A stretch of DNA of 64,000 nucleotides from Marinibium conchae (GTDB lineage Bacteria; Pseudomonadota; Gammaproteobacteria; Enterobacterales; Alteromonadaceae): contig NZ_JADNRN010000002.1 of NCBI RefSeq assembly GCF_015595035.1, positions 760,647 to 824,646 on the forward strand, written 5' to 3'. Below, piece after piece: positions 18,442 to 26,699 of the stretch. Within the stretch, counting starts at the first letter, position 1. Every line of letters begins with the position of its first letter. A program made the translations under genes and the position numbers. The notes beneath the pieces were generated by a model. That model was not told the DNA's origin, did no database searches, and saw only the letters and a list, made by a program, of their open reading frames with translations.

Positions 18442-19854
18442 GACTATGCGCAAGTCATCGACTTCGATATCGCAAAGGAATACGTGTTTGGCTATGACCT
18501 GCTATCGCAAAGTAGCTTGACCGATATCGGTGACGAAACGCAAACAAACACAGCGTTTTATCACTATGATAGCTTAGGCACCACGCGCAACTTATCAAAC
18601 ACCGACGCCAGCATCTCCGATTCATACTTCTATGAAGCTTTTGGGGAGCTACTGGCAAGTGAGGGCGAAACTGATAACGACTATCTGTATACCGGAGAGC
18701 AATATGATGCGCAATTGGATAACTATTACCTGAGGGCGAGGTATTATAGTCAGGGCGTGGGGCGGTTTACGCAGATGGATACCTGGATGGGCTCAGCGGG
18801 AAGTCCAATGACGTTGAATAAATATGCTTATGGCAATGCGGACCCTATTAACTTTTCTGACTCAACAGGTAACTTCTCAATAACAGAGTTACAAGTTGTC
18901 AATAACATCAGGTCGAATCTTTCGAGTCTTCAAATCGATTTGGGTATCAGTTTGCTTGATGGGTATTTCAATCCCGACAGTGCCTCAAGCAATGCTGGTG
19001 ACGGTGCAATTTTACTTGGATTAAGCGCAATCGGTGGACCTGCGTCCTTCAAAATACTAAGGATGCTATCAGGTAAATTCAGAAAAGCGTGTAACAGTTT
19101 CACTGGCGACACATTGGTGTCGACTGAGTTTGGCCTAAAAGCAATCAAGGATATCAAAATAGGCGACAAGGTCTGGGCTTACAATGACCAAACAGGAGAA
19201 AAATCGCTCCAACCAGTTATTCACTTAATTAGTAGTGAAGGCGAGAAAGAGATTGTGGATATTACTCTTTTGTCTGGTGACGTTATCCAGGCGACAGGTA
19301 ATCATCCATTCTACGTTAACACTCAAGTCAATTGGGATTGGCTTGATGCGAATGCCATAAGTGCGGACATGGACTTATTTGATATTAATAAACAGAATGT
19401 TGATGCAACTCGCATTTCATCGCACATAGAAGAGCTTTCGGTGTTTAACTTGACTGTGGCCAACGACCATACGTATTTTGTAAGTGACGCTGAGGTTTTG
19501 ACGCATAATGCTAATAAGAAGTGTCGTGTCGGAGGAATCGTACCTAACGCTCCCAAGCCGACTCTAGAAATTAACTATAAACGTGTGCCAGGTAAACCAC
19601 GGTACAATCGGACAGCGGGAACCTTACCTTCGGATTGGAAAGTTGCTTTTGATAGAAATGCAGTTTTTGACGGAAAAAAGTGGTGGGCAAAGGGAAAAGG
19701 AGGGGCGCTTTATAGATATGAGACCAATGGCAACGGTGTATTTCATTGGAATGGCAGTACTAAAGATGCTTTGGTTCCTTTAACTAGAAAAGCTAAAATA
19801 CCGAATGAAGTTCTTAAACTATTTAATTTACCATCAAAAGGACCCTTGAAATGA
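18442..19854 (+). CDS. Rhs tip 7: core fragment, HINT domain and short basic toxin
   Basis: Core begins at DYAQVI (18442) without its own start; GTG 18484 is the first start codon. The core ends with NADPINFSDSTGN, a variant of DPxG in which D-S-T replaces D-P-T. A HINT domain runs from KACNSFTGDTLVST (Cys near 19088) through QATGNHPFY to VANDHTYFVSDAEVLTHN (19507), with all landmarks kept, so self-cleavage looks possible. The released toxin is about 110 aa, Lys/Gly/Trp-rich: WWAKGKGGALYRYETNGNG, FHWNGST and a helical end. That charge pattern recalls colicin-E3-like RNases, but I cannot assign it. The stop overlaps the immunity start (ATGA, 19851-19854). Confidence 0.7.
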   Translation, partial: DYAQVIDFDIAKEYVFGYDLLSQSSLTDIGDETQTNTAFYHYDSLGTTRNLSNTDASISDSYFYEAFGELLASEGETDNDYLYTGEQYDAQLDNYYLRARYYSQGVGRFTQMDTWMGSAGSPMTLNKYAYGNADPINFSDSTGNFSITELQVVNNIRSNLSSLQIDLGISLLDGYFNPDSASSNAGDGAILLGLSAIGGPASFKILRMLSGKFRKACNSFTGDTLVSTEFGLKAIKDIKIGDKVWAYNDQTGEKSLQPVIHLISSEGEKEIVDITLLSGDVIQATGNHPFYVNTQVNWDWLDANAISADMDLFDINKQNVDATRISSHIEELSVFNLTVANDHTYFVSDAEVLTHNANKKCRVGGIVPNAPKPTLEINYKRVPGKPRYNRTAGTLPSDWKVAFDRNAVFDGKKWWAKGKGGALYRYETNGNGVFHWNGSTKDALVPLTRKAKIPNEVLKLFNLPSKGPLK

Positions 19855-20387
19855 AGCTAGTAGGTGATAAGGCAAGCTTTGCTCTAGAGTGCATCTTATC
19901 CGCTGAGAATACTAACATGGGCCGTATTTTTCTATATATAAAAGGAGTAAGGTTTGGTCAAAACGATTTCGATGAGGAACTAGATGCATTTTTCTTTAGA
20001 ATCCTAAAAGAAATCAAAATGATGGATAATGAGTTTCCCGATCTATTTCCTCTTTTACCAAAAGAGTTTGTTGAGCTCGTTGATTGCATATACGAAGATT
20101 TCACTCCACCTTTTTGTGATACTTTCAAAAAGTTTGCTGATCAAAGTCGCGAAATTGATTGGAATGCAATACTTAGATCGGGGCTCGCTTTTGACAATAT
20201 GCTTTTTGGGTTTATCTCCAAAGGTAATTTAGAAAAAATAGTAATAAATGAAAACGATGTATTTGCGGAAGCAACTATGAAAAGAGGCACTTTTGAAAGC
20301 TACTTGTCGCAACTAAGTACTGATGTTCTTCCTGATTTTGATTGGTATAAAATAACTTGTGATACAGAGGTTTTGATTAAAAAATAG
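19851..20387 (+). CDS. Putative immunity protein for HINT tip 7 (Imm42-like pattern)
   Basis: 178-aa acidic soluble protein overlapping the toxin stop by 4 nt, with AAAAGGA upstream. The N-terminus GDKASFALECILSAE followed by GRIFLYIKGVRFG resembles the Imm42 group of immunity proteins; I give that as a likeness only. The acidity (FDEELDAFFF, DEF and DFDW runs) complements the very basic toxin. Confidence 0.6.
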   Translation: MKLVGDKASFALECILSAENTNMGRIFLYIKGVRFGQNDFDEELDAFFFRILKEIKMMDNEFPDLFPLLPKEFVELVDCIYEDFTPPFCDTFKKFADQSREIDWNAILRSGLAFDNMLFGFISKGNLEKIVINENDVFAEATMKRGTFESYLSQLSTDVLPDFDWYKITCDTEVLIKK

Positions 20388-20453
20388 TTAATCTATTAAG
20401 TGCTCGGTGCTTTGCATCCAGCGCACACGGAAGAATAAAAATAAGGTACAAAA

Positions 20454-20965
20454 ATGGCTGACAAGGTTACATCAAAAGAAATCAGCAATTCATTGCTTCC
20501 GATGGTTGAAAAAAATTGTTGGAAAACGGTTTCAGCGCATATAAAACGAAAAGTTTTGTCAAAGTCAATAATGACGTAGTTACTTTTGCTGAGTTGTTGA
20601 TTGAAAAAAATGATGTCCGCCTTTGGTGTGCCGTTTATCCTGTTTATCATAATGATATTTGGTTTGGCTCTGGAAATGTAACGAAAAGATTTCCTGAAAC
20701 TTAGGGAACAGTAAGGGTTCACAACACACAAGAACTCGACGGTGCCTACGAACACTTTACTGGTTGCTTGGCTGCGCTGGGGGAAACGACGCTCGCGGCG
20801 CCGTTTATTAAACAGTTTGTGGACTCAAATATAGAGTTTGGAGAATCCGTGGAAAAATGTACAGCTCTACTCAGCGCGATGCAAGAGGGTACCTCTGAGG
20901 CAATTCTAGAAAAATTTAAAAGTGACAATATTAAAAAACTGAGGTTGCAGAAATTTCTTAAGTAG
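20454..20965 (+). pseudogene. Frameshifted orphan immunity gene
   Basis: From ATG 20454 the frame reads MADKVTSKEISNSLLPMVEKN, shifts by one near 20516 and continues LLENGFSAYKTKSFVKV...LWCAVYPVYHNDIWFG. A TAG at 20702-20704 follows, after which the same frame stays open to a stop at 20963-20965. The hydrophobic core LWCAVYPVYHNDIWFG resembles DUF4304-like immunity proteins. No toxin precedes it directly, only the immunity gene of tip 7, so it is an orphan that has begun to decay. Confidence 0.55.
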
Positions 20966-20974
20966 GGGCTTCAG

Positions 20975-20989
20975 TGCAGACCACCACGC
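20975..20989 (+). repeat. Short repeat TGYAGACCACCACGC, copy 1 of 3
   Basis: Fifteen bases shared with 22945-22959 and 26574-26588 (one Y position differs). Each copy lies shortly after the 3' end of an immunity-type gene. Outside the 15 bases the flanks differ. Confidence 0.6.
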
Positions 20990-21042
20990 TCTCGGTGTGT
21001 AGTGCACTGGACAGTGTGACGAGTATCCAATGGTCATTCATG

Positions 21043-21576
21043 TTGATACCGATAACAGCTATCTGTATACCGGCGAGCAATATGATGCGCAATTGGATAA
21101 CTATTATTTAAGGGCGAGTTACTATAATCAGGGTGTTGGGCGGTTTACGCAGATGGGTGAGTTTGGAGGTTGGGAAAATAATCCTATTTCTTTAAACAAG
21201 TATCTATATGGCCATTCTGACCCGATTAATCATATAGACCCTTCTGGCTACTTGAGTCTTAGAGAACTCGGAATTTCAATCAAAATTAGAAGCATTCAAG
21301 CTACTCAGACCGCAGCCAGGGTGGGAAATAGTGTTACACGTACGCTATCGAATTTTGGTAGGCAGACTGTTTCGACTGGAAAAACATCTGTTATCGGAAT
21401 CCAATACATGAGCAGAGTTAGTTAACTAAGAAACATAGCTTCGAGAATGAGACAAGAAGGGGCCGTCAATTGAATACTTGAGGAAGCAAGGTAAGAGTTG
21501 GGAAAAAATTACCGAAACAGCCTCTAAACCAAATAGTTCTTTGCAAGAATTAATAAAGATATTTTTGAGTAATTAA
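21043..21576 (+). pseudogene. Rhs tip 9: short core fragment with frameshifted toxin of unknown type
   Basis: Core enters at TDNSYLYTGEQYDAQ (about 21043) and ends in DPINHIDPSGYLSL. The 131-aa frame from 21030 stops at 21425 in what should be the toxin. Downstream another frame reads GPSIEYLRKQGKSWEKITE and ends at 21574-21576, just before an immunity-like gene with a good ribosome binding site. The toxin has therefore been broken by at least one frameshift. The tail is lysine-rich and helical; no nuclease motif can be seen. Confidence 0.6.
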
Positions 21577-21585
21577 AGGATCAAC

Positions 21586-21879
21586 GTGGAATACAAAACA
21601 TTCAGAGATAATAGTGAACGTTTGACAGTGCAGCTAGAGAAGATGCCTGCTCTAACGTACCGATTTGTGGCGTGGCGTTTAAAAAAGAAATTTAGTCTCA
21701 AAAAAAGCTGTGATTTGGTTAAAACAGAAAACGAAATATTTCAAGAATTCTCAACTGGTAACATGAGAGTTAGTATTGAATGGGATAATTGGTCAGGGTT
21801 AACAGTTGTGGCTTTAGATAAGGCGTCTGAGCCGCTAGTGATGGAAATAGGAGAATCGCTTGAAAATAAATACATCTAA
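21586..21879 (+). CDS. Small putative immunity protein after tip 9
   Basis: 97-aa basic protein with GTG start; AAGGA lies 5 nt upstream and the toxin tail stops 9 nt before. A central AWRLKKKFSLKKSCD helix is followed by a beta segment MRVSIEWDNWSGLTVVAL. No family recognised. Its ordered position right after the toxin remnant makes it the likely cognate immunity gene; the ankyrin gene behind it could be the immunity gene instead or in addition. Confidence 0.5.
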   Translation: MEYKTFRDNSERLTVQLEKMPALTYRFVAWRLKKKFSLKKSCDLVKTENEIFQEFSTGNMRVSIEWDNWSGLTVVALDKASEPLVMEIGESLENKYI

Positions 21880-21891
21880 AGGAAGGTCATT

Positions 21892-22257
21892 GTGAATGTT
21901 TCATTAGAAGATGTTTTGGAAGAGTTTCGGCTTTTACCTGCTTTTGTTGGTATTGACCTCTCTGGCCCAAATGTTAAAGGTAATTTTGGTGAATACCCTC
22001 TTCATGTAGCTGTGTTGTCTAATAATTTAGATTTTGTAGAAGTATTATTGATTTCGAAAGCTGACATCAATCAAAAAGGTGAGCACGGCTATGCACCTTT
22101 ACATGAATCGATTGAACAGGAAAATTTTGAAATTACCAAATTCTTGGTAGAGCAAGGGGCTGACTTAGAAATAGAAAATAATGACGGAATTTCATCAATA
22201 GAAATGATTAAAAACACCAAAAACAAAAAATGGCTAGAGTTAATTGAAGAAGCGTAG
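21892..22257 (+). CDS. Ankyrin-repeat protein, possible immunity factor
   Basis: 121-aa protein with about three ankyrin repeats: GEYPLHVAVLSNNLDFVEVLL, GYAPLHESIEQENFEITKFL and a final GISSIEM unit, with the TPLH-type motifs. GTG start at 21892 with GGAAGG 5 nt upstream, 12 nt after the preceding gene, so the two are co-transcribed. Ankyrin proteins are a known immunity type in polymorphic toxin loci; that role here is inferred from context. A repeat shared with the trxA-rho island starts 9 nt after the stop. Confidence 0.65.
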   Translation: MNVSLEDVLEEFRLLPAFVGIDLSGPNVKGNFGEYPLHVAVLSNNLDFVEVLLISKADINQKGEHGYAPLHESIEQENFEITKFLVEQGADLEIENNDGISSIEMIKNTKNKKWLELIEEA

Positions 22258-22266
22258 CGGTTTTTC

Positions 22267-22328
22267 TGTATCCGTCCGCTAAACCCCGTCTTGTCTAATT
22301 GACCAGGCAGTTGCAAACTCGTGTTTTT
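22267..22328 (+). repeat. About 60-bp repeat, copy A (other copy at 46368-46430)
   Basis: TGTATCCGTCcGCTAAACCCCGTC followed by TGTCTAATT and a more diverged half matches 46368-46430 with few mismatches at the start and decreasing similarity later. A third, much weaker match begins near 26541. It immediately follows the ankyrin gene. Function unknown; it links this array to the second island. Confidence 0.6.
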
Positions 22329-22361
22329 AATCAAATGAGGGTTTTGTGATGGTACGCAGGC

Positions 22362-22421
22362 CATATGGAACCGGATGGCTCTGGCGGACTCAGAGTAATA
22401 ACGGCTTTCCCCGACATATAG
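22362..22421 (+). pseudogene. Toxin tail remnant (EndoU/BECR-like ending)
   Basis: A short frame ending at 22419-22421 reads EPDGSGGLRVITAFPDI. The RVITAFP ending parallels the MVTTAFP end of the EndoU-like tip 2. It lies 15 nt before the next immunity-like gene, as a cognate toxin end should. Too short for certainty. Confidence 0.35.
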
Positions 22422-22436
22422 ACTAGGAAAAGCAAT

Positions 22437-22778
22437 ATGAATTCTCTAAACTTTGGCAATAGAGCGATGATTATAATGATAACTGAATTTGAGTTAACTA
22501 AGTATCGTACTTATGTAAAAAATACGATTAATAAATTCAAACATGGTGAAATTGATGAGTTCGGCTTTATCTCCGAAGCTGATGAAGCCAGATTCCATGT
22601 TACGAAAGAATCTACATTGATCAGTTATAATTTATGGATTGTTGAATGTGACGACTGGTTTAAAGGCTCTTTAAAAGCAGATAGCGTTGAATTTATGAAA
22701 GAACTAGATACAGCACTAACCTGCATGGATAACAATAAACCATGGGCTTTTGAGCTTAAAAAATATATGCAAAACTAG
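22437..22778 (+). CDS. Orphan putative immunity protein
   Basis: 113-aa acidic soluble protein with AGGAAA upstream of ATG 22437 (in-frame ATGs at 22464 and 22470 are alternatives). Distinct stretches are FGFISEADEARFHVTKES and NLWIVECDDWFKGSL. Family not recognised. It follows an apparent toxin tail remnant. After it, 22779-23331 is a 550-bp gap holding only copy 2 of the short repeat and a possible transposition-gene remnant on the - strand. Confidence 0.5.
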   Translation: MNSLNFGNRAMIIMITEFELTKYRTYVKNTINKFKHGEIDEFGFISEADEARFHVTKESTLISYNLWIVECDDWFKGSLKADSVEFMKELDTALTCMDNNKPWAFELKKYMQN

Positions 22779-22944
22779 GTAAGTTGAGTTTCTTTTTTTG
22801 AATTCGAAAACGGCGATACGAAGAGCTTTGCATCGATTGCTGTTGCGAAAGGATAATCTATAATTAGAAAAATCGGAACGTTCTAGCGGAAGACTTGGTA
22901 AAACTATGACGAAATCAGCAATTTAATTCGATTCGAGGCCTAAC

Positions 22945-22959
22945 TGTAGACCACCACGC
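22945..22959 (+). repeat. Short repeat TGYAGACCACCACGC, copy 2 of 3
   Basis: Same 15-base motif as 20975-20989 and 26574-26588 with T at the Y position. It lies in the 22779-23331 gap. Confidence 0.6.
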
Positions 22960-23129
22960 AAATATCATAACTTTTACCATTTTGTATCATAATCTCGACC
23001 AACTTCTCATAGTAAGCCTTGTTGTTTTTTACCTAAAAAAAAAGATCATGATAGATCTGGTTCGGTATCGCAGTGTTTAACGGCTAGTTATGATGCTTTT
23101 GACTGGCTATTTAGGGACTTGTTGGGTGA

Positions 23130-23306
23130 TTAATTCCTTGTGGGTGCCCCAATGTGGAGTAATAAGATCGCGTTGACATGATTAATAGTGACTTCCTTTT
23201 GTATGTTTTTGGCCGCGTCCATCAAGCTGCCGTAGCAGAGGTTTTTGCACAGCCTCAAGTTGCTATTGGCATTGCGTAAAATGAGCTCAAGTGCGACTTC
23301 AGTAGT
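23130..23306 (-). pseudogene. Possible C-terminal remnant of an AAA+ transposition helper
   Basis: On the - strand an open frame of 58 codons without a start reads VALELILRNANSNLRLCKNLC, YGSLMDAAKNIQKEVTINHVN and ends ILLLHIGAPTRN. The NLRLC...L-x-x-A...VN arrangement resembles the C-terminal helical part of TniB/ExeA-like ATPases that accompany DDE transposases. No Walker motifs are in the fragment and I cannot check the match, so this is a weak call. Confidence 0.3.
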
Positions 23307-23331
23307 GTACTCCGATAACTGAACTAAATAC

Positions 23332-23592
23332 TTGGGTGGAGATCCTAAGCAAAAAGTAGTGGATGTTGCTTCTATGCTGCATATTCGCTTACATTCTCTT
23401 ATAAGGTATATTCATAGGTTGAATGGACTTAAAATAAATAGTGGGGCTGACTATGCGTCACTTTCGAACTACAAGAAGGCGAAGTCATTAGTTCTATTAA
23501 TAAAGACCACTGAAGCATTTGATTCAGCTTGTCTTGGTGTTCGAGGTTACGAACCAATTGCTCCAACATTGAGAAAAATACTAGGACGTTAA
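23332..23592 (+). pseudogene. Toxin tip fragment, unknown type, copy 1
   Basis: 86-codon frame from TTG 23332, with no Rhs core before it, ending directly before an immunity-like gene (TAA then ATG). The protein is helical and basic (LHIRLHSLIRYIHRLNGL) and ends in KTTEAFDSACLGVRGYEP...LRKILGR. The same end occurs at 38150-38243 (TTQAFDFACKGSKDYEP...LKKVF), followed by a paralogous immunity gene. The toxin N-terminal part is missing, so activity is unlikely. Confidence 0.5.
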
Positions 23593-24345
23593 ATGGATAT
23601 ACTGAAAAGACAACTTTTTTATCTTGTTACTAAGAAAATAGCGATGAAGATAAATCAATTTGGTTGCACTACTATTTCGAGTTATTTAGATGAAGGTTGG
23701 AGTAATAGTGAAATAGTGTTTGAGGAAATGCTACTTCCGCTATTGGAAAAAAGTCATAGGATAGCGCTTGTGGGGTACAGATCCGACTGGAGAGAAGGCT
23801 ACAAAAATGAAGATTTGCCTTTCTGGTCAGAGCTTTTCGATAGTTTGGTTTATAGGGAAGGCCGTAGGTTTTTTCTCAAAAACAGTAGCGAATCAATGAA
23901 GAAGCTCTTTACTTATTGGCAAGAACCTTATTTTCTAGTTGACTCTAATAGCAATCCTGGCAAGCAAACTATACGGCCAGCTATTCCTGTAGTTGAAATA
24001 GATTATTCGAATATTGATATTAGTAGATTAATGAAAGGGAGCGAAATTTTTAGCGAGTTATCTAACCCTTGGGCTGGAGGCTATTATTCCGCTAAGAAGT
24101 GGGTTTACTCTCAAATGCCAGAAAGTAAAAACCTGTTTCTGCCTTACCGCAATTTATCGTCTATTCGTTTCTTCGGGTGTGAAAGTACTATAGGTAAATT
24201 TGTTGATAGAGTTGTAATCGAAGGGAACTTAATCGAAGAGATTGATGAGCATTGCCCAGGTTATTGGGAAGATGAATTCCAAATTAATGATGGAGAGTCT
24301 CTTGAAAACGCCGCAATGCGATTATTTGAAGAGGAGATGAACTAG
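23593..24345 (+). CDS. Putative immunity protein, paralogue of 38236-38991
   Basis: 250-aa soluble protein; ATG directly follows the toxin stop, with AGGA 7 nt upstream. It aligns along most of its length with 38236-38991: shared landmarks include LVGYRSDWREG/LPGYKKNWLAG, YREGRRFFLK/YSEGRRNFLK, LSSIRFFGCES/LSSLYFFGSET and a final ESLENAAMRLFEE/ESLKDASERLWNG. Family unknown. Two related immunity genes next to two related toxin ends is good evidence that these are real toxin/immunity pairs. Confidence 0.65.
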   Translation: MDILKRQLFYLVTKKIAMKINQFGCTTISSYLDEGWSNSEIVFEEMLLPLLEKSHRIALVGYRSDWREGYKNEDLPFWSELFDSLVYREGRRFFLKNSSESMKKLFTYWQEPYFLVDSNSNPGKQTIRPAIPVVEIDYSNIDISRLMKGSEIFSELSNPWAGGYYSAKKWVYSQMPESKNLFLPYRNLSSIRFFGCESTIGKFVDRVVIEGNLIEEIDEHCPGYWEDEFQINDGESLENAAMRLFEEEMN

Positions 24346-24549
24346 CCCTTAGTATATGATAGTTATCGCCGACAAGAAATCAGAGGTCTTTAACACTTGG
24401 CCGGTGATGGCGACGTTATTCATGGCCTCAGTGAATTTTAACCGCGTCAAACTTTCAAAAAGAATTTGGGGGGCAGATTCGTTTAAATTAGATAACCTAA
24501 ATTCGTGTTTGGGTTATCATTTATTTGAGCTCCTTATTGAGGTGGTATT

Positions 24550-24735
24550 CTATATCTAGGAGCTAAAAAAGGCAGCCCACACTATCGTGCTAACCAAGCA
24601 CAGAAGGGAGCCAAAGGTAAGAACTCAACACATATCGCGTATAAAGCTTTGACTGGTGCGGGAGGTAGAAAGAGTGATGCTACCGAAATAGTGCAAATGT
24701 TTGAGGAAGCATATGAATTACAAGGTTGGCTATAA
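24550..24735 (+). pseudogene. Toxin tail remnant preceding the 24736 immunity gene
   Basis: A startless open frame reads LGAKKGSPHYRANQAQKGAKG, then STHIAYKALTGAGGRKSDATE, ending WL and a TAA directly before ATG 24736. Gly/Lys-rich composition and the exact junction mark it as the C-terminus of a tip. Toxin type unknown. The 200 bp before it contain no Rhs core. Confidence 0.5.
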
Positions 24736-25509
24736 ATGAATATCGCTGAGTTATATTCAAATAAGAAAGTAAATAGTCGTTCAAGGCTTAAGCATAGTGA
24801 CCTTGATCCGCTATTAAAAAAAGATGCTCCAAAGCTAAGCATTGAAGACGTTGGTTTACTTGTTCTTCTTGTAGACACTGACACAAATAGAACTATTGTA
24901 GACAAAGTAGGCAAAGTTCTTTCTGGTTATGAAGCAGATCAGAAGAGAAGCATATTTAGTGAGCTTAAGTCTCATATTTCTGAGATTAGTACGGAATCAT
25001 TGATCGGCTGTTTAACGACTCAAGACTATGTTGATGGTCAGGAGCTGTTTTCAGCAATAATGGAAGCCGATCAGATTGATAGCACTGATAAGCTCATTCT
25101 GTTTGATGAAATTCTTGATGCTAAATTACCTGCAGATATTAAGCGGGACTACACAGATAAAGCTCTACTGGTTTGTGAGACTGTCTTATCTGATATGTCT
25201 TCAATTACTGGGGAAGTACGTTTAGCTGTTTCTATGCTGAAGAGAATTGATAAAGCTTACCCTGAGAATAGTTCTGCTTCTGAAATGATAGTTAAACTAT
25301 ACAAGGATAACGAGCTGTGGCGCGATCTATATAAAGAGGAAATGGAGCATCGATATAAAATCTTGGTAAAAAGCTTCGGGGCGAAAGTGTCAGATGCTTT
25401 CCGTAATAAAGATTACGCTCGCATTGTTAAAATGCTGAGTAAGCATGAGCACGAATTGCCCGAGGTGCTTGAGAAAAAATATCGGTTTAGTTTGAAGAAA
25501 ATCAGTTAA
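24736..25509 (+). CDS. Putative immunity protein, all-helical, family unknown
   Basis: 257-aa soluble protein, mostly alpha-helical, with HEAT-like helix pairs (LSIEDVGLLVLLVDTDTNR, ISTESLIGCLTTQDYVDGQ) and no membrane segments. Its ATG follows the toxin-tail stop with no gap; AAGG lies 10 nt upstream. Some resemblance to ARM/HEAT-type immunity proteins is a guess from the helix pattern. The frame is intact although the toxin is reduced to its tail. Confidence 0.5.
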   Translation: MNIAELYSNKKVNSRSRLKHSDLDPLLKKDAPKLSIEDVGLLVLLVDTDTNRTIVDKVGKVLSGYEADQKRSIFSELKSHISEISTESLIGCLTTQDYVDGQELFSAIMEADQIDSTDKLILFDEILDAKLPADIKRDYTDKALLVCETVLSDMSSITGEVRLAVSMLKRIDKAYPENSSASEMIVKLYKDNELWRDLYKEEMEHRYKILVKSFGAKVSDAFRNKDYARIVKMLSKHEHELPEVLEKKYRFSLKKIS

Positions 25510-25542
25510 TGGCTTAACTAATAGGTATCTTACTTTAACATC

Positions 25543-25660
25543 GCTAGTTCTATGCCCATTTCGCAAGGTATTTCCGTTCCAGCACCACAAAGGAGGAGAA
25601 TTTGGTATAACATCTTTGCGAAATGTCAATGGATCACAGAATGGCGCTGTAGGTAGTTTA
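25543..25660 (+). pseudogene. Toxin tail remnant related to 37119-37286
   Basis: SMPISQGISVPAPQRRRIWY here matches SRPISQSIFISAPQRGKGWY at 37200-37265, and the DNA is also clearly alike (CCCATTTCGCAA, CAGCACCACAAAG). No start, no core and different downstream genes. It marks a second copy of one tip type. About 90 bp of featureless sequence separates it from the next gene. Confidence 0.5.
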
Positions 25661-25754
25661 GTAAGATGGTTTCATGCTCGGTGTAAGATTAGTGTTGGGG
25701 AAACATACAAAATGATACCGGTTAAAGGGGTTAGTGGGTCCGGAGGAATTTGTC

Positions 25755-26531
25755 GTGGAAATTAATGTGAAGTTAATAATTATTATTGTTTTTATCGGCA
25801 GTATTTTCGCTGGGGGATACGCTATTTTGGAAAAGAACAAAAGTGTTAAATTGAGCCAATTGCATTCAGGATATAAACTACAGCCCAAAGATTGGGAAGT
25901 GTTCCTGCAATGTTGGCAAGAAAAAAGACTCCATCAACTTGACCAAGGAAATGCCGACTTCTTGAGGTTTGGCAATGAAACTGTCAAACACAAGTCTATT
26001 GAATTTCCTAACTTACAAGATATACCTCTCCCTAAGTCTTTCTTAGATTTCCATGAAAGCTATCAAAGGCTTGGCGGCGCTTATCGAGAAACAAGTATAG
26101 CTGACGGTATTGGAATGTTTGCACCGTCAGAAGTGCAATTGCTATCTAGCTATTTACTTGAATATTTGGAGAGCAATAATGAGTTCTCTTTTGAATCCGA
26201 CGACGAAAGTTACTATAAATATGGCGTCGAGCAAGATACTGCGCAGCAACGAACCAGTTATAAGCAAAACGCAATTGTAGTTGGTCAATATGGATGGGAT
26301 GATTACGAGTTGATAGTCCTTTATCCCGATTCAAAGACTCAAGATGGAGAGATGGAAACCGCGATATTTGGACTCGCCAGCGACGCTAGGACGCCATCAT
26401 TTGTAGAAATGATGAAACAATTGGCAGTGTTTTTTTTGTCGGCTCCGGATTCAATGCCACTTTACCCTCAACCGACCGTGGCTAAGTCTTGCGCTGGGAA
26501 ACTGACTTTAGTTAATGTTTGGTGGAAATAA
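25755..26531 (+). CDS. Membrane-anchored putative immunity protein
   Basis: 258 aa. I chose GTG 25755 because GGAGGA (25742-25747) lies 7 nt upstream; an in-frame GTG at 25734 lacks a site. An N-terminal helix (VKLIIIIVFIGSIFAGGYAIL) anchors it in the inner membrane with the rest in cytoplasm or periplasm. The soluble part has LPKSFLDFHESYQRLGG and DGIGMFAPSEVQLL, recalling SMI1/KNR4-type immunity proteins, which often carry PxxYxxF...G patterns. A membrane anchor would suit immunity to a toxin met at the membrane. Copy 3 of the 15-bp repeat follows at 26574. Confidence 0.55.
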   Translation: MEINVKLIIIIVFIGSIFAGGYAILEKNKSVKLSQLHSGYKLQPKDWEVFLQCWQEKRLHQLDQGNADFLRFGNETVKHKSIEFPNLQDIPLPKSFLDFHESYQRLGGAYRETSIADGIGMFAPSEVQLLSSYLLEYLESNNEFSFESDDESYYKYGVEQDTAQQRTSYKQNAIVVGQYGWDDYELIVLYPDSKTQDGEMETAIFGLASDARTPSFVEMMKQLAVFFLSAPDSMPLYPQPTVAKSCAGKLTLVNVWWK

Positions 26532-26573
26532 TATAAGACTTATCCGTCTGCTACATCGAGTCCAGTTGTAGAC

Positions 26574-26588
26574 TGCAGACCACCACGC
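26574..26588 (+). repeat. Short repeat TGYAGACCACCACGC, copy 3 of 3
   Basis: Third copy, with C at the Y position like copy 1. It lies 43 nt after the stop of the membrane-anchored immunity gene. A weak trace of the 60-bp repeat (TTATCCGTCTGCTA) sits just before it near 26541. Confidence 0.6.
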
Positions 26589-26699
26589 ATGTCTCCTGAT
26601 TGGCTATAACTAAAGCTATGTGCTACCTATTCCATGTATATCAAAACGAAATATTCTACACAGAAATTTAGTTTACCAAATTACTGAAAGTGCCAAGAA

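Noticed and set aside
24356..24559. 67-aa ORF with SFNRVKLSKRIWGADSF-like similarity to DnaQ-type exonucleases
   Set aside because: Only a vague likeness without the DEDD residues, no ribosome binding site and overlap with a toxin tail; may be a remnant but cannot be supported.
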